A stretch of DNA of 64,000 nucleotides from Sitta carolinensis. Its lineage: Eukaryota; Chordata; Aves; Passeriformes; Sittidae. This document shows, in pieces, positions 30,936 through 44,025 of this stretch (its first letter is position 1; every line of letters starts with the position of its first letter). Made by a program: the position numbers and the translations under genes. The notes beneath the pieces are model-generated. The model worked only from the letters and a program-made list of their open reading frames with translations, was not told where the DNA came from and searched no databases. The stretch covers positions 5,872,001 through 5,936,000 of the forward strand of contig JAVUNC010000004.1 in NCBI GenBank assembly GCA_032173965.1, written 5' to 3'.

Positions 30936-33900
30936 ACCCATCAGATGGGCCATGGCCTCTCTCATCTCTGCTGAGAGGTATCAGCTTCGACCTCTTGACT
31001 GTACAAGTAGCTGAGAACAGCTTGTCCCTCTGTGTTTCAGGGTCTGACTGGGGTGTGTCTGGACCACATTTCTGAGGATGTCTTAAGATGGAAAATTGTA
31101 TCTGGGACTCCAGGTTCTACATATAATATCACCCTTCCTTCTGCACACAGCAAGAATTTATTTTAGCAACCTGATATCTCCACTCAAGGCCACTTTTAAG
31201 TTACTCGACCTGCTCCAGGTTATACTGCAAAAGCAAAACCAGACATTTGGACATTTCACTGCTGAGTACACCTCACCCACATGCTCACTGACGTACACTT
31301 TTTCTTGCAGTAGAGAAGGAGGAAAAGAGACAGAGAGGGAGCTTGGGCAACACACCCCATCTTTATGTGCTTTTGATTAATGAGGGTGATCCATATTTCC
31401 TTCTATTTAACAGCAACCTCTGTATCTGGGGCATTGCACTACCTATATCCAATATAAATCATTAATTCCATGGGTCACTAGAAAGAAGATATAGCAGGTA
31501 TTTTGTTTTATCACAAGCTTATCCTGTCATCAAGGACTGTCATGGCTAGCAACGTTCTAATGTGCACGTGGACAATAAAGGAATATTTCAATTGTCCTTG
31601 TGATCCTGGCAGATGGCAAAGAATTTACCTTTGCTTGTACTGGGGAGAGCAAATCCTGACTCATTTTTCTGTAATGTGCTGAGAAGGAAGGAAGTAATGA
31701 AATGTCTCGTTATACATCTGACTTGAGGAATATATTTAGAACTGACTAGTGCTGAAGGCTGCATGGTCTCACACCAAAAGGAGCAACATTCCCTGCACTG
31801 TCTCCTTGCAGCCAGTGGTCAGTTGAAACTATTTATGTTCATGAACAAGGTCTCTGAAGATGACTTTTTCCCTGAAGCACCAGGAATTCATTGCAGTGAC
31901 AGAACAACCAATTTGGGTATTCAGAGTGCTTCAGTTGTACACTGCCATTGCTCAGCTTTATGGGTTTCTTTTAGGTTGAGGTGATTTGGGTTTATAATAA
32001 GAACTTTTCTAGGCTAGTTACCACACTTGTATGAATTTCATCATAGCAGGATAATCACTACAATGATGTATAATGTAACCATTTAGTTGTGAATGGCCAA
32101 AAAGATAAATGGATATTTAATCTTCTAAGGGAAAGAAAAAGCACAGACAAAGAAAATGTGGGAAACTGAAGCTGAGAAATGTAATTTAAAAGTAAAAGTC
32201 AATATTTTTCATAATCCCAGCAATCAAGCATACATGTAAACCTCCGTGTGATTCACTAATACTTGGCATCTTTGTATTACAGCTGGCTGCTTTCTTTCAT
32301 TTTTCTTCATTATTTGGCTTAGATAGAGATACAACTACCTGACATCCTTAATAAAGGACCTTCTCTTTCAGCCTTTAGACTTACTGAGCTCTTTTATTAT
32401 TAAATTAGGGCTCTGGCTGCCTCAGTGGGCTGTGGTTTTAACAACACGTTTTGTCTGAGGTTATGTAAAGCTTCATCTGCTAAAAGCAGTTATTGACAAT
32501 AGGCAGCCAAGGGCCTCCTAGCTGATAGGAAATCCCAGTGCAGAGACCCAGGCCAAAGCAGGGACTTCTGGAGAATGATGGAGAACTCGTTGAGCTTCTG
32601 TGAAAGCCAATCAAGGAAGTGGAAAAGCCTGTTACTCGCAGCCTTTGTGCTCATGCAATTGTTGGATTTCCCTAGCAGAATACATGTGGTAATTTCTCTA
32701 GGGATTTCTGAGTCCCTTCCCACAAAGCACAACCCACCATCCCTTTCTGAAACTTCAAGCAGCTTCCTCTGGGTTAGCTGGGCCCTGTTTAAAATGGATG
32801 GGTGCAGGCAATGGCCTATTTTCCCATCGTTTCATCTGACAATGGACAATGAAGCAAATGCTTTTTTAATGGTGCACTACCAAGCAGAAGTGATCATCAC
32901 CCTAGAGGCTTGGGTGTGGAGAGCTCTGCAAAGCTGTATCCTACATAACATGGGGCTTCAAGGCTCCAGATGATGCAGCAGTGCTGTGGAAGACCCACTT
33001 AAAATTGTAATTATCTGCTCATAAAAGAAATTAATGGAATTAATAGTAACAACACAGAGAAACCCAGCTGTCAGGAGAGTACCATTGTGTTGAAGGTGTA
33101 TAGATCCAGAACTCCAAGAGAATGGGACCAGGAGTACTGAAGATGCACAGATGGGACAGGATGTGTTCACAAGGAATGGTCCTGGTCCTGACATGTCAAA
33201 GGGACAATGCTCAAGTTAGACATGATCTGTGCAAGAGCAGATACCAACAGAAGGAGATGAAAGAATGTTGTCATCATCCCGGAGGTGCCACCAGTGAGAT
33301 GGACAGAACCCACAGAGATGGAAGGAAGAGAATATCTCCTGGTGCTGGAGTCAAGCAGAACCTGCAGGACTTAGGCAGGGCAGGCAGGGAATCTCTTGAA
33401 GTGTTAAGCTTTAGTAGTGCACAGACTTTTGCATGGGGGTACCTCACACACATGAAGAACTCAGCAGGGATCGTTTTCAGGGCCAAGACCTTTCTTTTGA
33501 AGCCTGATCGATGTGGCACATAGTCCAATATGGTGAGGAAGTTCATGTGTTTGACTGTGATTCAAATAAATGGTGTTCCTTTCCTGGGGCAAAGGGTGGG
33601 AGGGTGTAAGGAGAGAGTTGCAGGGACTCTTCTTCTCATCTTGTCCCTGTGAGAGACACAAAAGTGGGGAGATAGATCATGTGTATATTGCCTTTATGTT
33701 CTTATGTCTTTCACTCAGTACTCAATTTAGCCAGTACTGATTTATTTACAGGAGAGAGGAAGCCTTGCATAGGTAAGTGTTGGGGAAAAAAAAAATTGTG
33801 TAGGAAGACATGCCTTTAAATCCTTGCTCTGACAGCAAATGTCATCTATGAGATTACTTTGAGGGCAGGTCATCAAAGTGTTTTCCAAGCTAGGAAGGTG

Positions 33901-36378
33901 AAGAAGAAGGGATTTGCTATCTGCGAGAGTTCATGGTGAAAGAACACGGGCTATGCAACCACGTCTGATTCCCATTGCACTGACTGAGGTACACTCAGGG
34001 CACATATTTAGATTTGAATATCCTTTCCAGTGAAAAGAGACCTTTTGACCCAGTCAGAACATCTTTGTGGATTGTGCTGGTAAAGAGCATTCTGGTCATA
34101 CAGCTGCTTTCCAGTCACCCCTCTGCCCCAAATGTCCATGGAGATCAGATCCCTCCATGGGATCTTTGGAGTCACACGGATGACTGGGGGTAATCAAGTC
34201 CAAAGAAAGGCAAATTCAGAAAGGATTTGTGAATTCCAGCCTGCATAGATCCCGTATCTATAAATAAATAAATACATACATACATACACACACACACATA
34301 TAACACACATATATATAGTCCATTGATTCATCAAGGCAATTACTCTTTTGCATAGAAAATGTCTAGACAAAGCATAAACTTCTGGCTATACAGAAACCTT
34401 TGTACTTGGTACAATTCCATAGGAAAGGTACTTCTTTTATGTGAATCTGATCTTTTTTCTCCTTTATAGATGTGAATGAGACCATCACACATTCCTTCTG
34501 ATCCATAGGCCCAGCACCCAGACCTATTTTTTTATTAAATCAAATTCTTCTTTGCTGTCCTGCAAAGGACAAGAAGCACTCTTTCTGCTGTCAAAAAAAA
34601 GACAAAAATGCCACAATGATCCCTTGGCCACACATCCTTGGCGCTCGTAAGAGACAACCCCATGTGTATTGGGAGAAGAAAACTGATTTTTAGATTTGTG
34701 TACTGTGACATTTCTTAATTTCTTCTGTAACAGTTTTTAGGCTTATCTCACAGTTTCTCTGAAGGACAAAGTGTGCTGAATGAGTGTTTTAAGGTCTGGT
34801 AAAGGATCACCACCAAAGGTATTGGCAGATTTAATAAAAAAGTGAAAGTGCAACAAAGTTTGTTGGCAAGGTTCACTGTCCTACTTAACTGGATAGTTAA
34901 AGCACGCAGGGAAAAAACAAACTAGAGCTGAAAATCAATCAATCTAAACCTGAAATTCATCCAAAATTTATCTACATGGAGTCTGATGGGGAGTCTGTGT
35001 GGAGGAAAGGGTAAGGATAGAAAGGACTAAGAAAGACCTTCCCATTGAGTCACAAGGTTCAGACTAAATTTCCATTCTAAACTAAGTCCTGGACTTGACC
35101 AACAGTTTAGACCTAAAAGGTTTAACAGCAAGAAGTCTATAGCTTAATTTAAACAAATTAACAAAACGTTAATGTAAAATTTCCTACAGGCACAACAGTA
35201 ACTCACTTATAGGCCTAACATACTTACAAATCTGAAGTACTTAAGCATCTAAGAGAGCAACACTCATAGTGTGTTTGAATATTCACACTCACAAATACAC
35301 AGACCTAAAGGAGGGGGTACCTGTGAAAATTTCCTGAATTCAGGAAAGTACTGATGCCAGATGACTTTGCACCTTCCCAACAGGTGAAGGGTTGGGTCTC
35401 AAGGATAGGGGATCTCAGCTCAGGATCTGTCACTGGCATTCAGCTGTGGCCCCCCAGGTATCTTCACCTGGGATTTGTGTGGATCAGAAAAGCCCCACTC
35501 AGAGGGAGGTGCTGGTCTCAGCCCTCTGCAGTCCTGGAGAGCCCAGGGAAGTCTCACTTTGGACCACTGTTTAGAGAGTCACAACAGAGCTGGTTTTGGT
35601 CTCAGTAGTTTTCCATCCTGGCCACAATTCAGGTCAGTAACTTTCTTTGAAGGTTCAAACCCAAAAACGTTTCACCTGGGTAGTTATTCAGGTAAGGAAA
35701 ACAAATTACCAAGGCTTCTAAAACCCAGGGACTCCTTAGCCAGTACAAGTTCCTGGGACCAGTGTTTTGGATAAATTTAGAGGAGCTCAGCCCAGGGGCT
35801 GTTCCTCAAGGCCAAGTTTTAATGACCATTTCTGAGACAATGGTGAACCCCAAAAGGCAGTGGGAGATGCTCCACCACACAGACATTTTGCCATTTCTTG
35901 TAATCTCAAAGTTAATAAATACCTACATGTTTTTTCTCAGGGCTAGGCTACAGAACAAAAACCTAAAGGACAAATTTGGCTGTTTAGAAGATGGAAAAGC
36001 TGTCCAGATAGCCAAACACAGTGAAGTGGTTGCCAGCTACATGGTGAAGGCCGTTGTTGGGCCAGCAGCCAGACAGAGCCAGGAAAAAGTCATGGGGGTT
36101 GAATGATGGTGTTAGGAAGGGATGGAAAATACAGAAGTTTATTGGAGGCGCCCTTGGGAGGTGAGGGATAGGTCTGTTGGAAATGCAGGAGAAAATTGGG
36201 AACAGAGCCTTAGAGAGGACATGGAAGGACTAGAGCAGAGTCTAGGGAAGGTGAGGGGACCTGACTGTTGCTATGGTGAGTATTCTAGGGAATTTGCTGG
36301 GACTCCAAGATCTTGCAGTAGGTGGTGTTGGATAGAAAGCTGGGGGGAAATTCCTTATTTCTATGGCTCATAAAACAA
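30936..36378. other. Intergenic stretch, no gene recognised
   Basis: Apart from the microsatellite at 34259-34317, no repeat family, exon or RNA gene was recognised. Open frames at 32575-32973 and 33122-33523 have no recognisable domain. Confidence 0.4.
34259..34317. repeat. Compound microsatellite (TAAA/TACA/CA/TA)
   Basis: Starts as AAATAAATAAATAC, passes through CATACATACATAC into CACACACACACA, and ends ATATATATAG. This is a typical slippage-prone simple repeat. Confidence 0.92.
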
Positions 36379-36379
36379 C

Positions 36380-36415
36380 TTTTTTTTTTTTTTCTTTTTT
36401 TTTTTTTCTTTTTTT
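36380..36415. repeat. Interrupted poly(T) tract
   Basis: About 36 nt of T interrupted by two C residues. No polyadenylation hexamer sits in the right place on the minus strand. Confidence 0.92.
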
Positions 36416-39400
36416 ACAGTTCTATGCTAAGCAGGTGGGAGATTGCTGGAGAGACTCAAATACTCCTGCACCCTAAGGACTGTGGAGTGAGACACCCAGG
36501 CCAGTAACCAGAATATGGGGCACAGCAATGAGCCTGGAGCCAGAACAGCAGATAAAGGCACCCTGGCTCCACTGGAGGAGCATTTAAGCAGATTTTTATC
36601 TGCATATTGGAGATGAAGAGGCAGTTCACCTGAATTCCCATCTTCTAGCAGATTTCCTTGTTTGCTTATAGCTCTGTGAAATGAGGAAACTCTGCCCTGT
36701 AAGAGCAATAAGGAAGGGTAAAGTTTATTTTCTTCATAGAGTGGAAGGAATCTAGTACAATTTAGCTGCTTATCAAGAGAATGCTGACAAAAAACCACCC
36801 TCACTCCTCACAAAAGGGGACCACCTGGTAGAGTTTTTGCACTGGCATGTTTTTGTTGGATGAACTTTCACCAGGAGGCTTTGCTTTGCACCTGATCCAT
36901 GATGTTCATGAGTCTGTTTGCTGATTTTTACTCAAGATAAATGAGCCATAAGAAACTGAATTCTATTGCAGATCAGAACCACCAAGAGATATCCCAAATG
37001 CTAGACAACATTACCCTGGACCTTCAAGTGCTTTCCATTGGCATGGAAACTCCAGCACATCTCCTGGTTGACTTTCAACAGCATGTTCCCAAGGAAGTTT
37101 CAAGTGACCAATTTCCAGACAAACCAACAAAAAGGCATCTTCTGAGAGACCTAGAACTTGGATTACACCAGCCTGTGTGGATGCTTAACCCATAGGGGAA
37201 GGAGAGACCCAGTGCCAGGGAGCAGGAGAAGCTTCCCTCACTGATGGGCACAGCCCTGTGGCACCCAGACAAGGAAAGCAGAGCAGCTCTGCTGACCAGG
37301 CTGGGCCTCAGTCCCACCAAACGAGCCCATAGCAAAGCTGCAGTCCAAGGTGAAGCCAGGAGGTCACTTCAACAGGTCCCTGTAGGGATTAGCAGGGTGT
37401 AAGGCTGGGCACATGCACACATACAATGTGGCTTGGCCAAGGACCAAGGGAAAACATAAATGTGGCTCCAACCCAAGGCAGGGTTCCCAGTGAGGTGTCT
37501 CCCAGCTCCTCCTCACACCTTGGCTGTCTTCCCAGGAGTGTGATCTCTGGTTACACAGCTGTACCCTTGAAGAGCTGACCTTGGGCAGAGGGAAGCCTCA
37601 GAGGAGGAAAGAGCTTCCAAAATTTGTGTTCTCAGAGCCACAACAGTTGACCTTAGACATCTGAATCTTTAGGAACTGACTGCTGGGGGTATTTCAGTGT
37701 GTAGAGATGCAGTTATATGGCAAAACTCAAAGTTACCTAAACCAAACATCTAAAGAGGCAGCACCTCATTCCTGAGCATCTGCTTCTACCATAACACTTT
37801 GCCCTCAGTTCTGTGTCCCATCTTGCCATTACACAAGAGAAGGACTGGTTACCTTGGGGCTCAGATCCAGCTGAAGGAAGAGCAAAGTGCTGTAGATCAG
37901 GTACTTGAATACCAAATCACTTACTCCTTGCTAGATACAAGCAGCACCACTTAGAGGCTTTTCCCCTGGTAGGGGCCTCAATTGCACTAATGGCTTTAGT
38001 TTGCCATGCTTTCTGTGATGGAAAAGAAAGAAAGAAAGGAAAGTGACCAATAGGGAAAGACAGATCAGAACAGTGAAAAAACTTAGTTTACTAGCAAGGA
38101 AAACATTCATCTCAGTGTGAGAGAACAAAGGAGTAAGTGCCAAAGGGGTCAAATGCCACATACAACCCTGATTTGTATCTCAGTTCCCCGGATCTGAGAC
38201 CAAAGTTTGGCCTTTGGCCCTTGTCTCATTTGCCAGCACCAAAAACACCTCTGTGGCATGGAGCCACACCAGTCTGATCCCTTAGGCTAAGCTTGGCATC
38301 TCTGCCACCCATGCAGAGCTGATGTAGGGGTTGCTGAAATGGAACCTGAAAGGGTTTGGGCCAGATAAGGATGGTGGTACAGACATCAGCTGGGACTGCA
38401 CTGTGTTGGTATTTCTGAGGTAAAACAGGTATGGGGGTGAGGTGCTGTGTCCAACAACAGCTTTGGCTGGAATGTGCTTGTGCTTTTCAAGAGAAACAAT
38501 TACCTGGCCAAAACTAAATGCCTGTAGGGATGTCAGTACTTAATTGCCACTTCAGGTGCCAGGTTCTGTGTCCCTTATCAATATACTGCTCTTGATTACT
38601 CTGAAAGTCCTTATCAGCCATTATCCAAGCCGATAGACACCTTTACCTGCTCAGTACTTACTTAGATAAATCCATGTTCAGCTTCACAGGTTTTTGAGTC
38701 TCTTTCTGAGAAGCTCTACTAGATCCAGATGTCATCCATGCAGGGAGGCATTTGTGTGGATTACAGACTGATCCAGGCCAAGCCAAATATCTTGGGCCAC
38801 ATCTTCCAGACTTGTTTTCCCCCAGAAGCCTTTCAGGACTCATTTCTAGAAATGACTGGAAAGCCTATGAGATTGTGGCTCTGTACAGAGCAGATTTGGA
38901 CAGAAAACTCTCACTGTATGTCCCAAAAACACGTCCAAGAGAGAAAGAGGAACATGGGACAGGGCACTGCCAAACAATCAGCTAATGCATCCCAAAAATG
39001 CCATTTATGGATTTAAAAGGTCTCTGTGTTTATTAGCCAACACACCTGGTCCTTTTCTTAGTGCAACACACAGGTGGTTCTTTCTGAATGGTTAGCACAC
39101 AAATGGATTAAAAATATCAACAGTGGACTGTGTATATAAAAATAAACCCCAATCCTAGCTTACAGAAGGCAGTCAGCAAATTCAGCTGACATCAGGCATG
39201 GGTTTGACCTTCTTACTGGTCCCAGTTGAACAGAAAGGACAGAAATATTTAATTTAATTTTCTCTCACTCCATTTTTGCACCAACATAACTTCATTGGCA
39301 CGGGAAGAAATCCTTCATTGACAAGGGTGGATGCAGAGGACTACTACACCTGTGGACTGGCGAGTGGAGCTCCTCCTCTGGGACTCTTCCTCCTCAATCC

Positions 39401-42400
39401 CACATCCATGAACATGCTGGCCCTTACAGAAGGGCTGATACCTCACAGGCTCTCTCTCAGCCCAATTTTTGGAGAGTCCAATCTGTCTGAAGGACTGGGT
39501 GAGACTAGAGGTGGCTGAAAGCTGGATTTTGTCTCCAGCTGAAATTCATCACATACTGTAAAACATATATCCTGCTCTGGGACCTTAAATGAGAATCTTT
39601 AACAGGGTCTCTAAGAGAAGGAAATATAAGGAAAATATTTTGAAATAAAAAACCCATTTAATTATCTGATAAATGATACTGGGATTGAAGCAGAGCCTAA
39701 TCCAGGGGTGTGGATGATTTATCTCATCTTTTCCTGTTGGTTTCTAGCATGTGTAATGCTATCAGTGTTCCATCCATAGATTTGTGGAGTCAGACACATT
39801 TCCACAACACTTCAGTTGTGACAAACTAACGTTTCTCAGCTAAAAGACACCCAAGAAGAAGACTCACAAGCTCCCAGCACTGGCTTTTCTCCTTGTTTCC
39901 ATCTGCACACAAGGCTGATCCAGAGCAAACCTTCTACCTTTGTCTGGGTCAATTGCACATTTCCTGCATTTATTGTTTGCCCGCTATCCTTCCTGTTACG
40001 AAAGGGAAGCTGGCAAGATAAATTGATTGGGACTGGTCTGCACTTGAAAGCCCTGTCCCTGTCCTAACCCCAGCAAGGAATGCAGAGGATACGTTCTGTC
40101 CCCTGACACCCCTGGGAAGGGTCTCTCAGGGGTGAGGCTGTGCCGGTGGCAGCAGGTGAAGGGGATGTGGATTAGGGGGACATGGTTGGGTGGATGTGGC
40201 ACATTCCCTGCTCACTCTCCTTTCCCCAGATCTTCCCACAGCATCTAGCTCAGCACACTCAGGCTCAGAGCAGAGCCCCTCGCTGCTGCTGGGCTTTAGT
40301 CCTGCCAAAGGCCACGCAGCACCACCAGCCAATGATTATTCATCTGGGCAGCACCTGTCTGTGCACACATGGCCACAATGTCCACTCCCATGGCCAAAAA
40401 TCAAGGTCAGGTGGGACAGGTGACACCAGCCCCTGACCTTGATGGGAAGAGCAGCTTTTGTTTCCTCCTTCTGATCTGAAGCTTTACAGTTGGTCAGCTT
40501 CTCCAGGTGGAGCACAGCCCAGCTTTAACTTCAGTTCTGCTTAGAAATCCACATCAATGCAGCTCTGAACATGGCAAATCTGACCAGCCTGAGCTGTGTG
40601 CTCCTGTTGGTTGCAGGTTGTCCAGTTTCAGCGACAAAGGATGCTTGTAGGATGTCTCTAAGAGGTTTCAGATGAGCAAAGTCTGTTTGTCTTGTCTTGA
40701 GTAAACAGGTGATACTCTCTGATAAGCAGACAGGATAGCAGCAGGAAGGAAAACCTGAGGGATGGGTGTTCAGCAGCATTGCTGGCTGAGCAAGAAAATA
40801 AATCCTGCGCTTTTTTTTTTGTGGTAGGGAGAGTCAGGGAAACCTTTCATCCAGCCTGCTTGTTTTAAAGGGAAATGTTTCCAAGAATGGAATATTTACT
40901 TAATACTAAAGTGAAGTGTTTGCCAAGCATTGAAAATGATAGGTTTAGCTGTAGTTGTCTAGCAAGAGCCTGTCTGACTACTTTTATGTTAGAACTGCTG
41001 CAGAAATCCTGAGATTTTTGTACCAGGCTTGAAATTTGCCAGAGAACTCCAGCCATCCTTTCTAATTGGAAGAACTAAGTCGTTGGGAGCAGTAAGTTAC
41101 TGACAATATTCCAAGTCCTTGGGAGACACAGCTTTTCCAAAGAGCACAATCATTGCTCAGTCCTTCCTGGATCCCTGGATCCCAGTTTTAATCTGAATTT
41201 TTAGCTGGCATAAGCCCCATCAGGACTGCATGGCATGCTCCAGTCAAGCTGCCCTAGCAGGTCATCACTGCTGTAAGTGAGCCTGGCTGCTCTTGCTGCC
41301 TTTGGCCTCCCCTTCCCTGGCACCCAGAGGATGCCCTGCTGAAGCACTGGATTCAGCCCATGGAGCTGGCAGGCAACCTCGTGGATGTTTTCTGAGCTGG
41401 TTTTTATAGCTGCTGTGTCAGGATGAAGCAAAATGGCAGATGGTCAAGATGCCACTGGTCAGGGACAAGAAAGGGACATGCTTAAGGGTGTGAGGAGGTG
41501 ATCAGTTCCATTCAACCCTCATGTGTCACACAGAGGAGAGGAAATAAACTCTAGTGAACTCACCCACATGAATTTTCCTGTTTGAGTGGTTTCAGCAAAA
41601 AATTTATATCCTCCCATTTAAATATTGTATTTAGAGAGGAATTTTGCCCAGTGCTACCAAGAAATCCTTGTTTTATTCAGACAAGCAAGATGTTTGCATA
41701 GATACTTCTCATGGGACCTCAGGCACAGCTCCAACGACTTTCTTTAGATGTGAAGGGCAAATCCTTTTAAATCAGTTCATTCCTCCCTTTGGGAGCTGTG
41801 CAATTCCATTTTGCTCCCTGAGCAAATGAGAAAGGACTCCATGCTGTCAGCCCAGGGGATTGCTTTGTACTGCAAATGAGATTTCCTTCAAGAAGGCCCT
41901 CTAACTCCCTGTGCATACGGGAAGTTTTGAGGGAATTGCCAGTCTCTGAGAAATGCCTGCTCCCTTCTTCCCAAGGCTGCTCCATGTGCCCTGTGCTATC
42001 TGCAGCGAGCAAGCAGCAGCTCTGGATGTGCCCTCAGGTCTCATCCTGCTCCTGGGAAGCTGCAAGCAGCTTTTCTATGCCCAATGTGAGCAGAAACAGG
42101 AGTTTTCCCAGTGCTGCAAGTCCCTGAGCACCTTCGGGCATAGAGGGACCCTCGGAACAGACAAGGTGCCCGTGGGAGTCGCGTGAACTGATTTGTGTTT
42201 ATGCAGCAGCACAGCTGTGCAGTGGCTCTTGTTTTCAGGGAGCAAAGTTCTCATTAATTTTATGAGCACAGCAGCTCTTGGCACGCAAGAGCTAAAATTC
42301 CCTATGCACTCACAGGAGGGTGAGTTGCCCAGGCGCTAGGGCAGCCAGTGGTTAATAGGATTTTATAGGTACCCACCAGAGGTGGGCTCAGATGGGGTGG

Positions 42401-43548
42401 ATCACTAGGAAACCACCCATCTTGAGTGATCCCAGCCAGAAACCTGGGAGAAGGAAACTAAACTGGGCACTGGTGCCCTGGCAAAGGATGAATCAGTTGA
42501 TTTAACAAACATCGGGATTTCAAAGGAATAAAAGGAAAATGTTAACAGGAAGATAATGAGTTACACAGGATACCTAATCACTTATGCTAAGCCTGATCTT
42601 AACTGGTGACTGTCCTTATCTCAGTGTCCCCAGGGAGGCAACTGGGAGATCAAAAGCTCTGGAAGTGGAAAGGTGGGTTTCTACTGCCATGAGCTGCACA
42701 GGTCCCCGAGGACTCACACGGTGTGCAAGGGCTGGGGGGCAGGAGCTGCAGAGGAGGGAAGGGCAGAGTCAGCACAGCCAAAATCTGCAGTCTCCTCCCA
42801 CAGCGGGGTGTGTGGGGAAGGCAACCCCTGCAAGCAGTCACACATCAGTCCTCCACCGGCAGGGGCTGTTCTGCCTCTGCTGCCCACCCTGACTCTGCGG
42901 CTGGCAGCCAGGGATGGGCTTGGTCCGGTATGTTTGTTCCAGCCTGCTTACAGCAATTCTTGGTATTTATGGCTGATGCAGAACCAAAAATATGTTCAAC
43001 ACCCAGTCAGCTGGCTTTACCCTGAGCGACACAAGTCAAATCAGCCCTTAATTGAATTCCCCTCTGTTGAGGCAAACTGGAGCTCGAGCACTGGGATTTC
43101 CTTGGATTGTTCCCTTCGGTGAAGCTTTCATGATGTTTCAGTCGTTCCTGGCACCTCCTAACGACCTCACGTAGAGCTGTATGCAAATCGCCTAATGAAC
43201 TGGGGATGCTCTCAGCTGGCAGGAGGGAGGAGGAGCATCCAGCCATGAGTGTGGTGTGTTCAGGTGCCAGCACTAGTGTCAAAGGCAGCACTCTGTCTCC
43301 TACTGCCAGAAGCTAAGGTGGGTGTGAGACTTGTGAATTAGACTGCTCTTTCCACAGTCCCACCGTGCTTGCATCCCTTGCAACATAATCTGAACTGCCC
43401 TGTGAATAAACTGCAGGACAAGGAGCCCCATGAGCCATGGGAAGCTTCCGCTCCTCTGGGAGCTCTGTGTTCCATGTGGGTGCTGCAGCCCTGCACCAGT
43501 GCCTGGTGGGAGCACCCTGGCCCTCATTTCCCCCCTGCCAAAATGGCT
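36416..43548. other. Intergenic stretch, no gene recognised
   Basis: The longest feature-poor segment. No CR1 copy and no splice-flanked conserved frame was seen. The part from about 42000 onward is somewhat richer in G+C. Confidence 0.4.
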
Positions 43549-43720
43549 GGTGCAGGTTTGGTGCAGGTTTGGTGCAGGTTTGAAGACAGTGGCCAGGTTC
43601 AGTCAAGAGTCCAAGTCACCGGCCAAGGTGAGGCGATGAGGAAGGTCTGAGGTCAAGCTGCACAGTCAGTTTGCAGGGGCAGAGTCAGGGTCAGGATCAG
43701 GATCAGGATCAGGGTCAAGG
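43549..43720. repeat. Two short tandem arrays: 11-mer x3 and degenerate hexamers
   Basis: GGTGCAGGTTT is repeated exactly three times at 43549-43581. A run of GTCAGG/ATCAGG hexamers spans about 43684-43720. The sequence between them is not repetitive. Confidence 0.88.
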
Positions 43721-43759
43721 TAATCAGACTTAGAAACGGCCCAGTGGTCACTAGGCAAA

Positions 43760-44025
43760 TCCATGGAATCATTAAGGTTGAAAAGGACCACTAAGTCCAA
43801 CCATTAACCCAGCACTTCCAAGACCACCACTAAACTCTGTCCCTAAGCACCACATCCTCATGCCTTTTGAACATTTCCAGGGATGCTGATTCCACCACTT
43901 CCCTGTGCAGCCTGTTCCAATGCTTGACCACCCTTTCCCTGCAGAAACTTTTTCCTGATATCCAATCTAAATCTCCCTTGGCATAACTTGAGGCTGTTTC
44001 CTCTTGTGCTTTTAGAGACCCCTAT
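43760..44025 (-). mobile_element. CR1 LINE 3' fragment
   Basis: Begins with TGGAATCATTAAGGTTGAAA and AAGGACCACTAAGTCCAACC, the antisense CR1 terminus, then GCACCACATCCTCATGCC, CAGGGATGCTGATTCCACC, CCCTGTGCAGCCTGTTCC and GAGGCTGTTTCCTCTTG. Well preserved. Confidence 0.92.

Noticed and set aside
32575..33523. Two plus-strand open frames of about 132 codons
   Set aside because: No domains, low-complexity composition changes along the frame, and no convincing splice partners.
36381..36415. Poly(T) as the tail of a minus-strand retrocopy
   Set aside because: No AATAAA within 30 nt on the upstream side and the tract is interrupted; a simple repeat is the better explanation.
42673..43122. 149-codon open frame on the plus strand in GC-richer DNA
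   Set aside because: Stop codons are rarer by composition here; alternative frames are just as open and no motif is present.
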